Origin: Phascolomyces articulosus
Lineage: Eukaryota; Mucoromycota; Mucoromycetes; Mucorales; Lichtheimiaceae
NCBI GenBank assembly: GCA_025677815.1
Contig: JAIXMP010000047.1
Span: 1-64,000, forward strand
Reading direction: 5' to 3'
DNA: 64,000 nt
A model generated the notes under the pieces. It saw only the letters and a list, made by a program, of their open reading frames with translations. It was not told the origin of the DNA and did not search any database. The position numbers and the translations under genes are program-made. Positions 21,278-32,667 of the stretch are shown piece after piece (positions within the stretch are counted from its first letter, which is position 1; each line of letters starts with the position of its first letter).

Positions 21278-24200
21278 AAAAAGTTTGCTCTATCCCAGAA
21301 GAAAATTCATTATACTAAACCCCTTATTCAGCGTCATCATCATCATCATCACCGTTGTCGATAAAGTTATACATATCTATATATTGATATAATTAGAAGA
21401 GCAAAGTAAAAAAAAAAAAAAAGATATGGGAGGAGGACAATTAAAGTAAAATATTCTTTATGTCTTTAGAAAAAATCAACGGGAAATTAATAAACCGATG
21501 TTGAGTGTCTTTAGAAGTCAAAGGCCATAGGAGCTGAAACACACTGTCATATCAAAACATAAACTGGAAGAAAGGTTATTAGGCCATATGTTACTGTAGA
21601 AAACTTATTGGACTATGTTCTTTTGATTAATTGTGCCAGAATATAAAAAAAATTACTCCACACTATTATAAATAGCCTTAGACCTATTTAACAGTGAATA
21701 AATCGGCGCTACGGAGAAATATGCCTTAGTGCAGATCCCTAGTCTGTGACCAGGTGAAACAAAAAATAAGCTTGGTTACGGAGTGAACAAGGTACCACTT
21801 TAACTTGTATAAAAATTTCCATAGCGAAGAACCTCTTTTTTTTTGACATTCACTCCATTTACTTTTTTTTCCCCTCATATGACTTATACACGCTTATAAG
21901 CATATAGAGAGAAGGAGAAAGAAAAATAACGACTGCGCCATAAGAAAGTCACTTAATCGGATATTCAATGGGGAATAAAAAAAGGTATAAAAAGACCTTT
22001 CTCTCTTTTTTTCATCAGGTCACACGCTCATCATGTAACTTCAGGTTGGAAGAAATTTTTCCAGACTGATTATTACTAGGGTTGCTTTCAGATGTTCCCA
22101 GATGATGAAAGCATAGCGTAGGCCAACATAATCCCAGGTTCATCATTCCACATTGTACAACTGGAGGGGTTGCCAGTCGTAGGGTGCGCCTTGGCATCAC
22201 CACCTCACACTTGTGAAAAAGTATGGCACCACTGCTTTTTCATAAGTGTAAGGTGATGATGCCCTGGCAAGTCTGGGCATGTGTGTTTGGTTGAGGCACG
22301 AGGAGACGATGAGTACTGTCGTGGCCGGTTTTTTTTAATAATATATAAGAAATGATTAAAAAAAATCAATTAGTTTAGTTTCTTCATGTAAAATAAAACG
22401 CTTAATAAATTGATCTTCCACATTTACTACTATATTAAAGTGTCTGCCTTTTTTTTATGTTGTTATATATCCTGACCGACAGCTTCGGAATTCTTCTGGA
22501 TGCACAGACCATGCCAATAAAATAAAGAATATGTTACCAAATGTATTTTGCATTGTTTAAGTTAATCCATCGTAATGTACATTGCGATTTATGAAAAAGG
22601 ATCGTTTTATATGCCTTTTTTTTTTTAGTATAGTTTTTGGAACGCTCAAATTTTATTATTGATATTACTATACAACTTCAATAAAAATAATGGCGTTACA
22701 AAACCGTTTATATATAAAATCTAACAATGGTATGAAAACAATGGTCAAAAGTGCTTGATACATATGAATCAAGAGTTATATCTCGTATAAAAAATTACTA
22801 ACCACTGTTTGTGCTATATATGACTATGCTTCTCTTATTATCAATGCAAGAAACAAGAACACGCATCTTCCTTTTGGCAAGCTCCTCTTTTCTTTTTAAT
22901 AAAAACTATATATACACGATCAAGGAAACAATGCCACCGATTATTGATCGATAAATATTTGAACAGTATACTGGCCAACTCAATGGCTACATTCAAGTTT
23001 GTGCATTCCAAAAAAAAAAGAAAAAAAACCATTCAAGATGCCATTGATCACCTTCCCCAATCTTCAACCACATGATTTTTTTGGGCCTTGTGTGCATGTC
23101 TATTCTTTATATTGTTGACTTGAAAAAACACGTGTCAAGCTACATGGAAATATATTTGACAAGAGAATGATTTACTATAGTCGGCAGCGACAGGAACTTG
23201 TGACATATATAAAAAAAGGGTAACCGACCAGAGCATATCCATCCAGCGTGAAGAAACCACCCATCCATTTGGCACACAGGAAATTCAAAAGCTAGAAGTG
23301 TATATGAGACAAGCTTGAGAATTCCAGAACACACACGTTTATTTTATTTCATAAGCCTAAGAGAATATGTTTAGCACCATCCCATTACTACATATCAATG
23401 AAGAGTGCAGTATTATACTAGTAAACAACAGTGCGAATCAACCGATACTTGATACACTCACTCAGCCAAATAAGAGGATTCTCCTTCTGGGTAACGAAAA
23501 AAAGCACAGTGCTAGCTAATACCTATAGTCATTATGCGGGATCTGGCGTAGTAGTAGTAGTAGTATTATTGTAGTTTACTATAATTATATTATATTATAT
23601 ATTTGTGCATATATAGCGAGATTTAAAAAACACAATAGACTGTTGATCGTATATGCGCTCACATCATTATTCATAACTAACATCTTTCGATTCCTTTCAT
23701 AATCTAGTATATGTTTTAAGCCGCAACTCTTTTTTAGATCACTTCTCCATCACCAGCTTATATTTTTTTTATTGTTGTGTAATCTCTGTTTCATAAAAAA
23801 AGAAAATGAATATTTGCTTCCTGTTGTCGTTTACCAACTGTTTTTTTTATATATAAAAATATATTCCAAGTAAATAAGAAGATCTTACATAAGTAGATGG
23901 TTTATATAAAGTCTCATCACTTTCTTTATTTGTTTATTTGCACTGGTATTTACTATTATTGGTCATTAATAAGGATAATAAATATATGAAGTGTTTCTAT
24001 TTGAAATAAGATCATGTTAATTCTCCTAAAAAGTATATAATGTCATCCTATGGAGTAATATACACCACTATTCTGTTGTATATAACCATTCATTTTTTAA
24101 GCTGATTTGAAATGTCTTTTTCAATATTACAACAAATCCAATTGCAGCTTTGGTGGATTTTATCGATGAGGCTATTAATGAAGCAAGATTTGAAGCCATT

Positions 24201-25020
24201 TTTGCAACTAACGATAGCCACACAAAGAAAGAGCAAAAAAAAAAAAACGAAATTTATTATATATTTTCACAAAGAGAAAAAGAGAGTATTCTCCTATCTT
24301 CAGGAATATCATCTCACTAATGGATATAGTATGAAAAGCCTTCTGAATATTTAATAAGGGTTGGTTTCACCGATTACAAAATAGAAGCTTGATTGGGTAA
24401 TCTTTTTGAAATTAAAAGCATCATCATGTTTTTTAACATTAGTAGTAGTGATTATTTCACCTTTGGTAGGAGTAGGATTGGATAATAAAGAAGGAGCAAC
24501 TTTCTTTACGAAGGGCAGTAATTGAGTATCTTTATATTATAAGCCTTCTATTGTCAACGTTTAAACTTGTTTTAAACATTTTGCTGAGTTCCATGATAGC
24601 TTTCGCTTGTAATTCAACTGCCTTAAATTTGTGTGTATTCATCGTCATGAGAGCTTTTATCATTGAAAAAAAAATCCGATATAGAAATGTAATTCTTTTG
24701 CTTTTGTTTGATTATATATTTAATCCGTAGTGATAAACTCTGAACACATAACAGTTTGTAATCATCAAATACATAGTAGTGTATAATTTATATATAGATT
24801 ATTAGTAAAAATACTAAGAGATAGATAATAACCATAATATAATGTAAATAAAACTTTACTTAGTGCAAATATAATATACGAGGAGAAAAAGAAAAAAAAA
24901 GTAATTATAGATATATAGAACGAAAGATAATAAACTACTAGGTACTTGTGTGTGTATTTATACATATTTTTTGTATCTTTTCAATTATGATAAAATGTTT
25001 CTTTTTGCTTATAGATTATT
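21278..25020. other. 3.7-kb gene-poor region with a foldback and coding relics
   Basis: No intact gene. A foldback lies at 22193-22263. Coding-like fragments include 24108-24238 (+; ITTNPIAALVDFIDEAINEA, following a TTTTAAG acceptor-like site) and 24665-24355 (-; FKAVELQAKAIMELSKMFK, then after a frame change LLPFVKKVAPSLLSNPTP). They could be exons of unseen small genes or relics. The open frame at 22203-22015 has no supporting features. Confidence 0.4.
22193..22263. repeat. imperfect hairpin, about 29-bp arms
   Basis: Left arm 22193-22221 and right arm 22235-22263 are reverse complements with few mismatches around a 13-nt loop. The inner 21 bp (CACCTCACACTTGTGAAAAAG against CACCTTACACTTATGAAAAAG) differ at two positions. 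The surrounding 300 bp are more GC-rich than the neighbouring DNA. No target-site duplication was identified. Confidence 0.7.
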
Positions 25021-25230
25021 TTACTTTTTCGGGGGTAGTACAACACATACGGGTATTCCCATCTCATTTCTTTGACAATCCATACCGCCACAGCAGGCAC
25101 GAGGATCTCCACTATTGTTTTGGAGATCACATTCTTGGTTTTGGACAGAGCAGCCATAGACTTGTTGTACAGCCAACGTAACCACCATAACAGAAAGTAA
25201 TAATTTTTTGATGGTGAAAACTTGAACCAT
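25021..25230 (-). CDS. small secreted knottin-like cysteine-rich peptide
   Basis: A single-exon frame of 69 aa with a true ATG. Residues 1-26 form a signal peptide (basic IKK, hydrophobic LLLSVMVVTLAV, ending near VYG). The mature peptide has six cysteines: C27, C34, C46, C47, C52, C62. The order C-X6-C-X11-CC-X4-C-X9-C matches an inhibitor-cystine-knot layout with its central CC pair, although the second loop is longer than usual. No pro-region is seen. Fungal knottin-like peptides have been linked to defence or host interaction; no activity is claimed here. An AT-rich region precedes the gene and no close partner gene is visible. Confidence 0.7.
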   Translation of the reverse strand: MVQVFTIKKLLLSVMVVTLAVQQVYGCSVQNQECDLQNNSGDPRACCGGMDCQRNEMGIPVCVVLPPKK

Positions 25231-25666
25231 GCTATTCGCTATAAGTGATTTTTCAGAACTATTATAATAATATATTTTTTCATTGATTGATTTGTTTAGT
25301 AAAGGGGAAAAAATTGTGTCCAGATAGATGGATCCGCATATATAGCGAGAGGAAACACTTACAAAGGCAAAAGTTTTTGGAAAAAAAAAACGTAATGACC
25401 AAAGACTCTTTTTTCTTACGCTTTTTTATAGTCTTCTCTTAAGTGTAATCATGTATCCTTTGCATTCAACCCCTTGGAAAAAAAACTCGGATAACATTTG
25501 TGCATAACAACAAATGTGGCGTTATAGTAGCTGCTTCTTCCATTTCCTTTTCCTTATTCAGAAGTATACCACTACTACTGCTACTACTTCTACTATGTAT
25601 ATACTATCTAATTTCAGGGGTACATCTTTTGCTTAAGTTTACTACTATTATTGCTAACGGTACTGA
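25231..25666. other. intergenic, no gene seen
   Basis: Upstream DNA of the knottin-like gene, AT-rich, with ACT/TAC triplet runs near 25570. Nothing coding recognised. Confidence 0.5.
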
Positions 25667-25786
25667 TTAGATACTTGTAACTGGAGGTAACTGAACCTTT
25701 TTACATTTTGTTTTGATTTTTTTATTACCCAATATGTTGTAGATATCCGGGATTTCTTCTTCCCATGCGGCTTTTTGTTGTATGGG
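25667..25786 (-). CDS. isolated terminal-exon-like fragment
   Basis: A 39-codon stretch on the minus strand follows a good acceptor (pyrimidine tract then TTTTAG at 25787-25792) and ends in TAA. It reads PIQQKAAWEEEIPDIYNIL and then a basic tail (KKIKTKCKK). The composition looks like a genuine C-terminus. I could not find convincing upstream exons; possible short ones between 25800 and 26170 are not continuous. It may be the last exon of a small gene or a relic. Confidence 0.3.
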   Translation of the reverse strand, partial: PIQQKAAWEEEIPDIYNILGNKKIKTKCKKVQLPPVTSI

Positions 25787-27912
25787 CTAAAAGAAAGGTC
25801 AATGGATACTTTTCTATATAAACCTTAAATGTAAAATCAAACGTTACTCTATACTATTTTTTACATACTTAAATGACGGAAACAATAAGATATAAATAAA
25901 AGACAAACATAAGGAGAGTAACAAGTTCCTACTTCTAATCTAATATCAGAAAAAAACTACCCACTTCTCTCAAATAAATAATATATATAACTAACTATAT
26001 CAAAGGGTTTGTTGAATGCTCAAATTTACCGATAGACAAGGTAAGGCTAATATTTTAACAAAAAAGGTGCATATCATTTAGAAGGATTTCAATATTTATG
26101 TTCATTTTGGTAAACAAAAATGCTTGACGTAGAATGGGCTCACCCAAATATTTTGAACTTTGACTCTTTTTTTTTCTTTCTTTTTTGCTGCATGTATGAA
26201 AAATATCGATGCCTTTTTTAGCCTCCCTAAGATTTGATCTTTTTCACTCCCAAACTCCAAACGAAAAAAATAATTCTACTATTATTTATAAAATATAGAG
26301 CTTTGTTGGTGATGTCACCGTTATTTTATGCACAAAAAATACTACTATCAATAATAGCGAAATATCCAGACTCATTGATGTGGTTTCTTTATAGAAAGTA
26401 AAATAGGAATATAGGAATTATTGATACAGGCTCTTTTTTTTCTGGGTCCATGTTGTATTATTTGTTATTATTATACATACATATATTATTAATAGAAAAA
26501 AAAAGTATTCTGTGATTCGAAGTTTTTTCAATAACAATAATTATTTTAACTCTAAATACCTATGCTTGTTGGTTCTATTGCGTATAGCATGTAAAGATAA
26601 AAATGAACATCATGTACTTCTTTGATATGATACATCAATAATGGAGTACTTTATTGTGATATTGCAATTTGAAACAAAATAAAGAAAAACAACATGGATA
26701 AAACTCGAATTATGTGCATAAGATACACAAATCCATATTTTATACGATGTTGGCTTAATAGTAATTCCTCCGGTTTTTTTTTATATTGTTTGTTGGATGA
26801 CAGGTAAATTATTATTCCTTCAAATATTTTTTTTAATACTATACATGCATCTATAAATCTCTCACACCATTGTTTATACCTATTATATATAGCAGATCGA
26901 CAGCAGACATCCATATATTTAAAAAAAAAAGAAGAGCAGACAGGAGAGAGAAAGAGAAGGAGAGAGTGTGTGTATGCTGTGTCGACCTAGACCATATAAT
27001 AAAAAATAAGCATCATTATTGCTTATTTGTTTTGTTTTTGTTCTACATTCGTTTTGATGTTTACACAACAATGCGACTTGCTTTATAAAATTATCTCTAC
27101 CAAAAATTTCATCCATTGGTATCACACTCTGTAATAAAAAGGATATAGCTGTTTATTTTCTTCGTTGCATCAAAATATCTTCAACAGTAAATATATCTAC
27201 TGTCGTTATCAAGTAAATTCTTTGTTATTAGAATTTAAGTTACTTATCTACTAGAAAACGATTCTACTAATGATTACCATAATATTTTTTTTCTGTCTTT
27301 GCTATGATATTATCAAAATAATAAGAATCCGAATGCTAAGAATATCGCGGCGACATTCTTTCCAAAATGTATTGTTCGAAATTTCCGTCATCCTATAAAT
27401 TGTCTCGTAGAGGTTATTTAGAAAGTCAAGATCATTACCCAGAGGAAGAATATTGTTGAGTCATTGAGGGTAGATTGAGAGTATGGACTTACACAAGTGA
27501 ATATATATTCATCATTATCAGCAGCTATAATAAAATACTTCTATGTAGAACTTGATTTTATTATCTAAATAATAAGTTTTACTCTCACCAGCATCAAAAA
27601 AAAGGTTCTAGGGACAAAGTTCTGGTATTTCGCCGATTCTTCATCGTAAAAAAAAAGGTAAAACTAATGGTCACATCGGCCACACCTTAGTACATAACTT
27701 AGATTCTTATCTTTTGAAGGCCTTCACATGTTTCACCATGAGAAAGTTTCAACTACTATATTCAAAATCTTGGTGTTAATGGATATGAAGTACTCTCACT
27801 ATTTGTATTAAGGCGAAAGTCAACAGTGCTTTGCATCATTATTACAACATACACACCATATTTATACTTTTGTGCATCCTGTCCATATGAAAAGCGGTAT
27901 TTTTGTACCACT

Positions 27913-28012
27913 CAATTTCGTCCACTTTTGTCCACTTTCAGCCATTAACTCATAGAGTGATTGAAAATGATCTATAGTGGCTCGAAAGTGGCCGAAACAA
28001 ATGAACGAAAGC
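27913..28012. repeat. degenerate foldback
   Basis: Left arm (about 27913-27944, with TTTCGTCCACTTTTG and CCACTTTCAGCCA) and right arm (about 27976-28012, complement with TTTCGTTCATTTG and CCACTTTCGAGCCA) align as imperfect reverse complements, roughly three-quarters identical by eye. Possibly an old MITE. Confidence 0.4.
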
Positions 28013-29927
28013 ACCAAAGTGAGCAATTTTTTAAAATAATAATTACCAGTAGTTTGAAAAAGTTAAATATGGTCCCACGATATACATTAATTGGGTCTTT
28101 TCCAAATGTGCATAGCCAGGGAAGATCAATAATGGCGTTGGCTACATTACTTGCTAACCCAGGTTTGACTTCACCAAATATATCGCCTCCACAATTTCCG
28201 TTAACACGATGTCCGGTCTAGGTCTAGCTATTCATTTGGTGGGTAATCTCTGAAAAGAAATATTTAGTCCCTCACTTTTTCTTCTTGTAGAATAATATGC
28301 ACGCAAATAAAAGGCTTTCAAAACGTAGATACCAACGCACGAATGAAACAGACATTTTCCGATGTCAATCAATTTTCTAATATGAAAGGATTATGGTTCG
28401 ATGAATTAAATTATATTTACAGTATCTTTTTGACTCTTACTCATGGTGTTCTGTAGCGTCCTTGAACATCTGTGATAAGATCATATAAAATTGATTTCTT
28501 TTCAGAAGCTAAAAACAAAATATAGTAATAGCATAAGCAAAAAGAACAAGGTTATATTCAAAATAAATACCTACATATTAATTGGATAATAACAATAAAA
28601 CATCATCCATACTTTAAACAATATATGTTTTTTATCTTTATTAACTTTTTAATGACATCCTCCAATTCTTTTCAAAAAAAAAAAAATAGAATTGCTGTTT
28701 TTATAGTTTACCTGAGTATTTTCTCCAAAATGATAGATTTGTTTATGTGGCTGTATAGACATTCTTTTTGGATACTAAAACGTGATTCAATGCACTAAGA
28801 AAACAATGAACTCCTGGTATTTTTCTCTAGTGATCCTATTATAGTTATTTAATAAGATACATCGACAAAACAAGGTATGAAAACACAGGTGTTATAGAAT
28901 TTTTGTAAAAATATTGAACATGTTTAACATTTATGAAGATTTATTGGTTAACTAATAATAGCCACAAAAGCCATAAAGGCAGACAAAGGCAGATTCAGGC
29001 AGCAGTAGACCCCGATATAGACAAACAAATGCGACATAATATTTCAATAATGATCTTTTTCGTAATGATAAAGGCAAGCGATGTTCAGGGGAAAAGAAGA
29101 CCAAAAAAACACTTCTCCTGTTATTCTATGATTTAAATGTAATATACGACGTTGCTGTATTTCTTATTTCAAGAAGATGTTTCTCATATTTTCTTGATTA
29201 AAGCAACAAGAAAGTTAGTAGCTCGGTAATTGTTCAGGCTGATAACAGCGGTTAATAGCAAGTCATTTAAATCACTGTCTTAAAATGTTGAGTTCAATAC
29301 CTTTGCTATCAGTAAGGTATTAATATACACGAGATGAAACTTGCCATATATCTTTACAATTTGCTTTTCTTGGCAACTATTCATGTCATAACTGAAACTT
29401 CAGTGCCTCCTCCTTCAAGTCATGCTTCTTGGTTGTTGTAATTCTCCTCATTTAAGAATCAATCAATGTTGGTATACTTAATAACTATTTAACAGTTCGA
29501 ATATTCGCCTTATTCATAATCATCTTTAGCATTTAGGTTATGAGAAATGAGTTGATCAACTCTTATGTTTTTTTTAAGAAAAAGAAATTAATTAGTACTG
29601 CTACCCTCTCTTTTTCTTTCCTATCATTTTCTTATTAATCCCCCCTCTTCCGTCGTTTATCACTGTGAACGTTGAATACAACATATAGTAATGGTTAAAA
29701 TAGAAAGGTTACCTTTTCATTCCTCATTATTATATTATAGGGGAGATGAGAAAGGAAAAGATCTCATTGAAATAGCAAAGTATAAGTGTATTTATTAACT
29801 GTATATCCAGCAATTAATAAGATTGTAGACGTTGGTGCGAACAATGTATATATAATAAAAAAAACCATACAATCATATCTAGAAACATAATAAACTACAT
29901 TCGTAATTGCACAGACTGCTGCTACTA

Positions 29928-29952
29928 TTGTTGTTGTTGTTGTTGTTGTTGT
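29928..29952. repeat. (TTG)n microsatellite
   Basis: About eight TTG units in intergenic DNA. Confidence 0.9.
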
Positions 29953-30679
29953 AAAGATAATCATAGATAGATCAATCTTTTATTTATAATTAATTAATTA
30001 ATAAAAGAACATGGGCCCTGAGATATAGTAAAATGTCCATACAATTCTTTTCTACTAAGTTACTTGTATTTTTTTTAGAAGATGTGGAAACATTACGCGT
30101 TATTGCCTTTTTTTCTATTTATAGTACAATATACTATTCCGTTGATTATTAATACAAAGAGTAAAATAATGCATTATTTTTGATAGATGTTATGCGCATG
30201 GTTCTTCCTTGAATCTCTCACGCAACACACCTCTTGCTTTTCTTTTTGTACCAGACAGTCATAAAAAGTAATTTGTAAATAAGTTGTTGTTACTGATAAT
30301 CTATATCAACTATAAATGGATATATTCAACAATGTAATAGAATGATTAAAAAAAGTAAGTTATAGATGATACTTCTTCATGTAAGAGTCAAGCGGGTTGA
30401 TCTCATTAAATGACATAAAATTGTTTGGCATAAAAAAAGTTATGTAATACAAAATGTCGGGGGATTTTGGCTCATTTTAGAAGTAATCCTTCGGTGCAAC
30501 TTCAATAGAGAACCATATCATTGGCTATCAACGGGTAAAAATGCGTGCTCTTCCAGAAAATCATTGGGGCTGGTAGTAAGAAAAACTTCGGTCTTCGAAT
30601 TAATTCATGTTAATAATATTAATGCCCGCGAGTGAACATTACTTTTTATCCCTTTTCTTTCCAACTTTTACTTTTAAAA

Positions 30680-32478
30680 ATGAATCCAAACGATCCTAAC
30701 ACTTTTAAACATCACTATGCTAAGGTGAATGGTATTCGCATGCACTACATCGATGAAAATCAATCATCCAATAAACCTCTTTTACTTCTTCATGGCTGGC
30801 CTGACCTGTAAGCCTCTTGTTTTATTTTTTATTTTTATTTTTTCGCTTTATCCTGTGGTAACTTGCGCGTATTAATCTAACGTTATGTCCATATAAAAAA
30901 AACGCCCATCATTGGAACCTAAATAGCTGGTGTGGTATGTATATATATATTTCTATATTATGATGACAGGGTGTGTATAAAGTCAAGGATACAAATATAA
31001 TTAAACAACAATTTTTATTATTATTCATTATTACTATAGGATGGCGTGAACAAATTCCCTTCTTAGCTGGTTTGGGTTATCGTGTCATTGTTCCGACTTT
31101 ACGTGGTTTTGGTGAAACAGTAAAGCATAATAAGATATAACCTTTATTTTTCTTTTTCTTTTTCTAACGGAGTTTCCCTTTTTTTTTTTTTTGGTTGATC
31201 CAGGATGCTCCAGCAGAAACTCCAGCTTATGGTGAAAAAAGCTTGTCAAATGACTTTGCTGCTCTACTCGATCACCTTCAAGTTCCTACTGTGGTTGTTA
31301 TTGGTCACGACTGGGGAGGTAAGAATTGACCTTATTCGCGTTTAATTTTTTTGGTTTCGTTTATATATACAATCTTACATGAGTCTTATTTTTTTCTGTT
31401 GATATATTTTTATATAGGTCAATCAGCATGGCGTTTCACTCAATTCTATCCAGAACGGGTTACTGCAGGTATATATATATAATAAGGACAAAGGAAGCTC
31501 AATGATGGAAAAAGGAATAATGGTTTTCTCTTTTCATAACAACTATTTACATTCTAATATATCATTTGTGATTTAATTTTATATCATAGTTGCTAGTTTC
31601 TGTACACCTTATGCTGCTCCAGAACAGCAATATATATCCGTTGAAGATATCGTCAAGATTTTACCAAACTTTGCTTATCAAGTGTATTTAACAACCCCTG
31701 AAGCAGAAAAGGAAATCAATGAAAACGTACGTATTTATTATTTCATTGGGGATTGGATCCTATTTTCTACTGAAGAAAGTTATAGCTGATCTGAATGATC
31801 TATGTGTAACTATATATATATATAGACCGAAGCCTTCTTCAAGATGATCTTCAGACCTAGTGCTGAATCCAAAGGTTCTGGTGGTCTTATTAACAAAAAC
31901 ACGGGAAAACTTATTGAAGGTCGTGGACCTATGACAAAGAGCCCTAGTCTTCCCCAAAAGGTAAAAACAAATAATAATAAATCAATCAATCAATGCAATT
32001 GAAGCTATAAAAAGGTACTCTACTAAATTTCAACATTTGATGTAAACAAAACTTATTCAGGTCCTCGATTACTATGTTGAAAAGTATCAAAAGGCTGGTG
32101 CTGGAGGTGGTCTTCAATTCTATAAAAGACGCAAGGTTAACTTTGAAGAATGTAAAAGTAAGCGTATATTATTTTCCCATATTATTTATTCTTTGTTTTG
32201 ATAAACTTGCATGATATCCTGATCCCCAAAGTTTTTTTTTTGAAAAAAAACATTTAGATTTGGAACCTATTATTAATAAGCCAGCATTGATGGTCACTGC
32301 TTCTAACGATGCTGCTTTACCTCCATGGATGACAGACGGTATGGAAAGATTCGTTCCTCAAGTCGAAAAGTATGGTATCGAAGGTGCTGGCCATTGGGTA
32401 TTGTGGGAAAAGCCTGCCGAATGTAATGCTCATTTGAAACAATGGCTCGGTAAAATTTATCCTGTGAATAAACTTTAA
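30680..32478 (+). CDS. epoxide hydrolase (alpha/beta-hydrolase fold), with an 8-nt micro-exon
   Basis: Nine exons (30680-30807, 30927-30934, 31040-31119, 31204-31318, 31418-31468, 31590-31726, 31826-31960, 32061-32157, 32258-32478) give 323 aa, the normal length for a soluble epoxide hydrolase. It opens epoxides to diols through an Asp-ester intermediate. Seen in the protein: the oxyanion-hole motif HGWPD (38-42), the nucleophile D108 in GHDWGG, an acid at about D268 (ASNDAALPP) and the catalytic His at about 296 in GAGHW. Exon 2 is only CTGGTGTG, yet it is required to join PDL to GWREQ in frame. No targeting signal is seen. The gene converges with PRP3, 189 bp between stops. Confidence 0.9.
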
Positions 32479-32667
32479 ATCATATAAATACATCAATAAT
32501 CTCACTCCTCCTGGTTTTATGGATTTACGTATTTTTTAAAATAAAATATTTCTTTATTATTTTTTTTGTTGTATATAAAAGAAAAAAAAAATGTGTGTGA
32601 ATATAAGTGCAAATGGTTTTGTAGATTGTATTGTGCTATGTATGGTGATTTTTTTTCTTTTAATAAA

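Larger units (their letters stand above)
25787..30679. other. 4.9-kb gene-poor region
   Basis: No intact gene recognised. Protein-like pieces broken by stops occur at 27369-27540 (+; FPSSYKLSRRGYLESQDHYP, then TGA) and about 27760-27900 (+). A 35-codon frame at 29334-29441 (+) begins with a signal-peptide-like MKLAIYLYNLLFLATIHVIT but ends at once. An old imperfect foldback lies at about 27913-28012 and a (TTG)n run at 29928-29952. Relics of transposons or genes are likely, but no family can be named. Confidence 0.45.

Noticed and set aside
22015..22203. 62-aa minus frame in a GC-richer patch
   Set aside because: No signal peptide, no domain and no splice partners; overlaps the foldback.
29334..29441. 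35-aa frame with a signal-peptide-like start
   Set aside because: Ends at once after the hydrophobic part, with no cysteines and no convincing second exon; treated as a relic.
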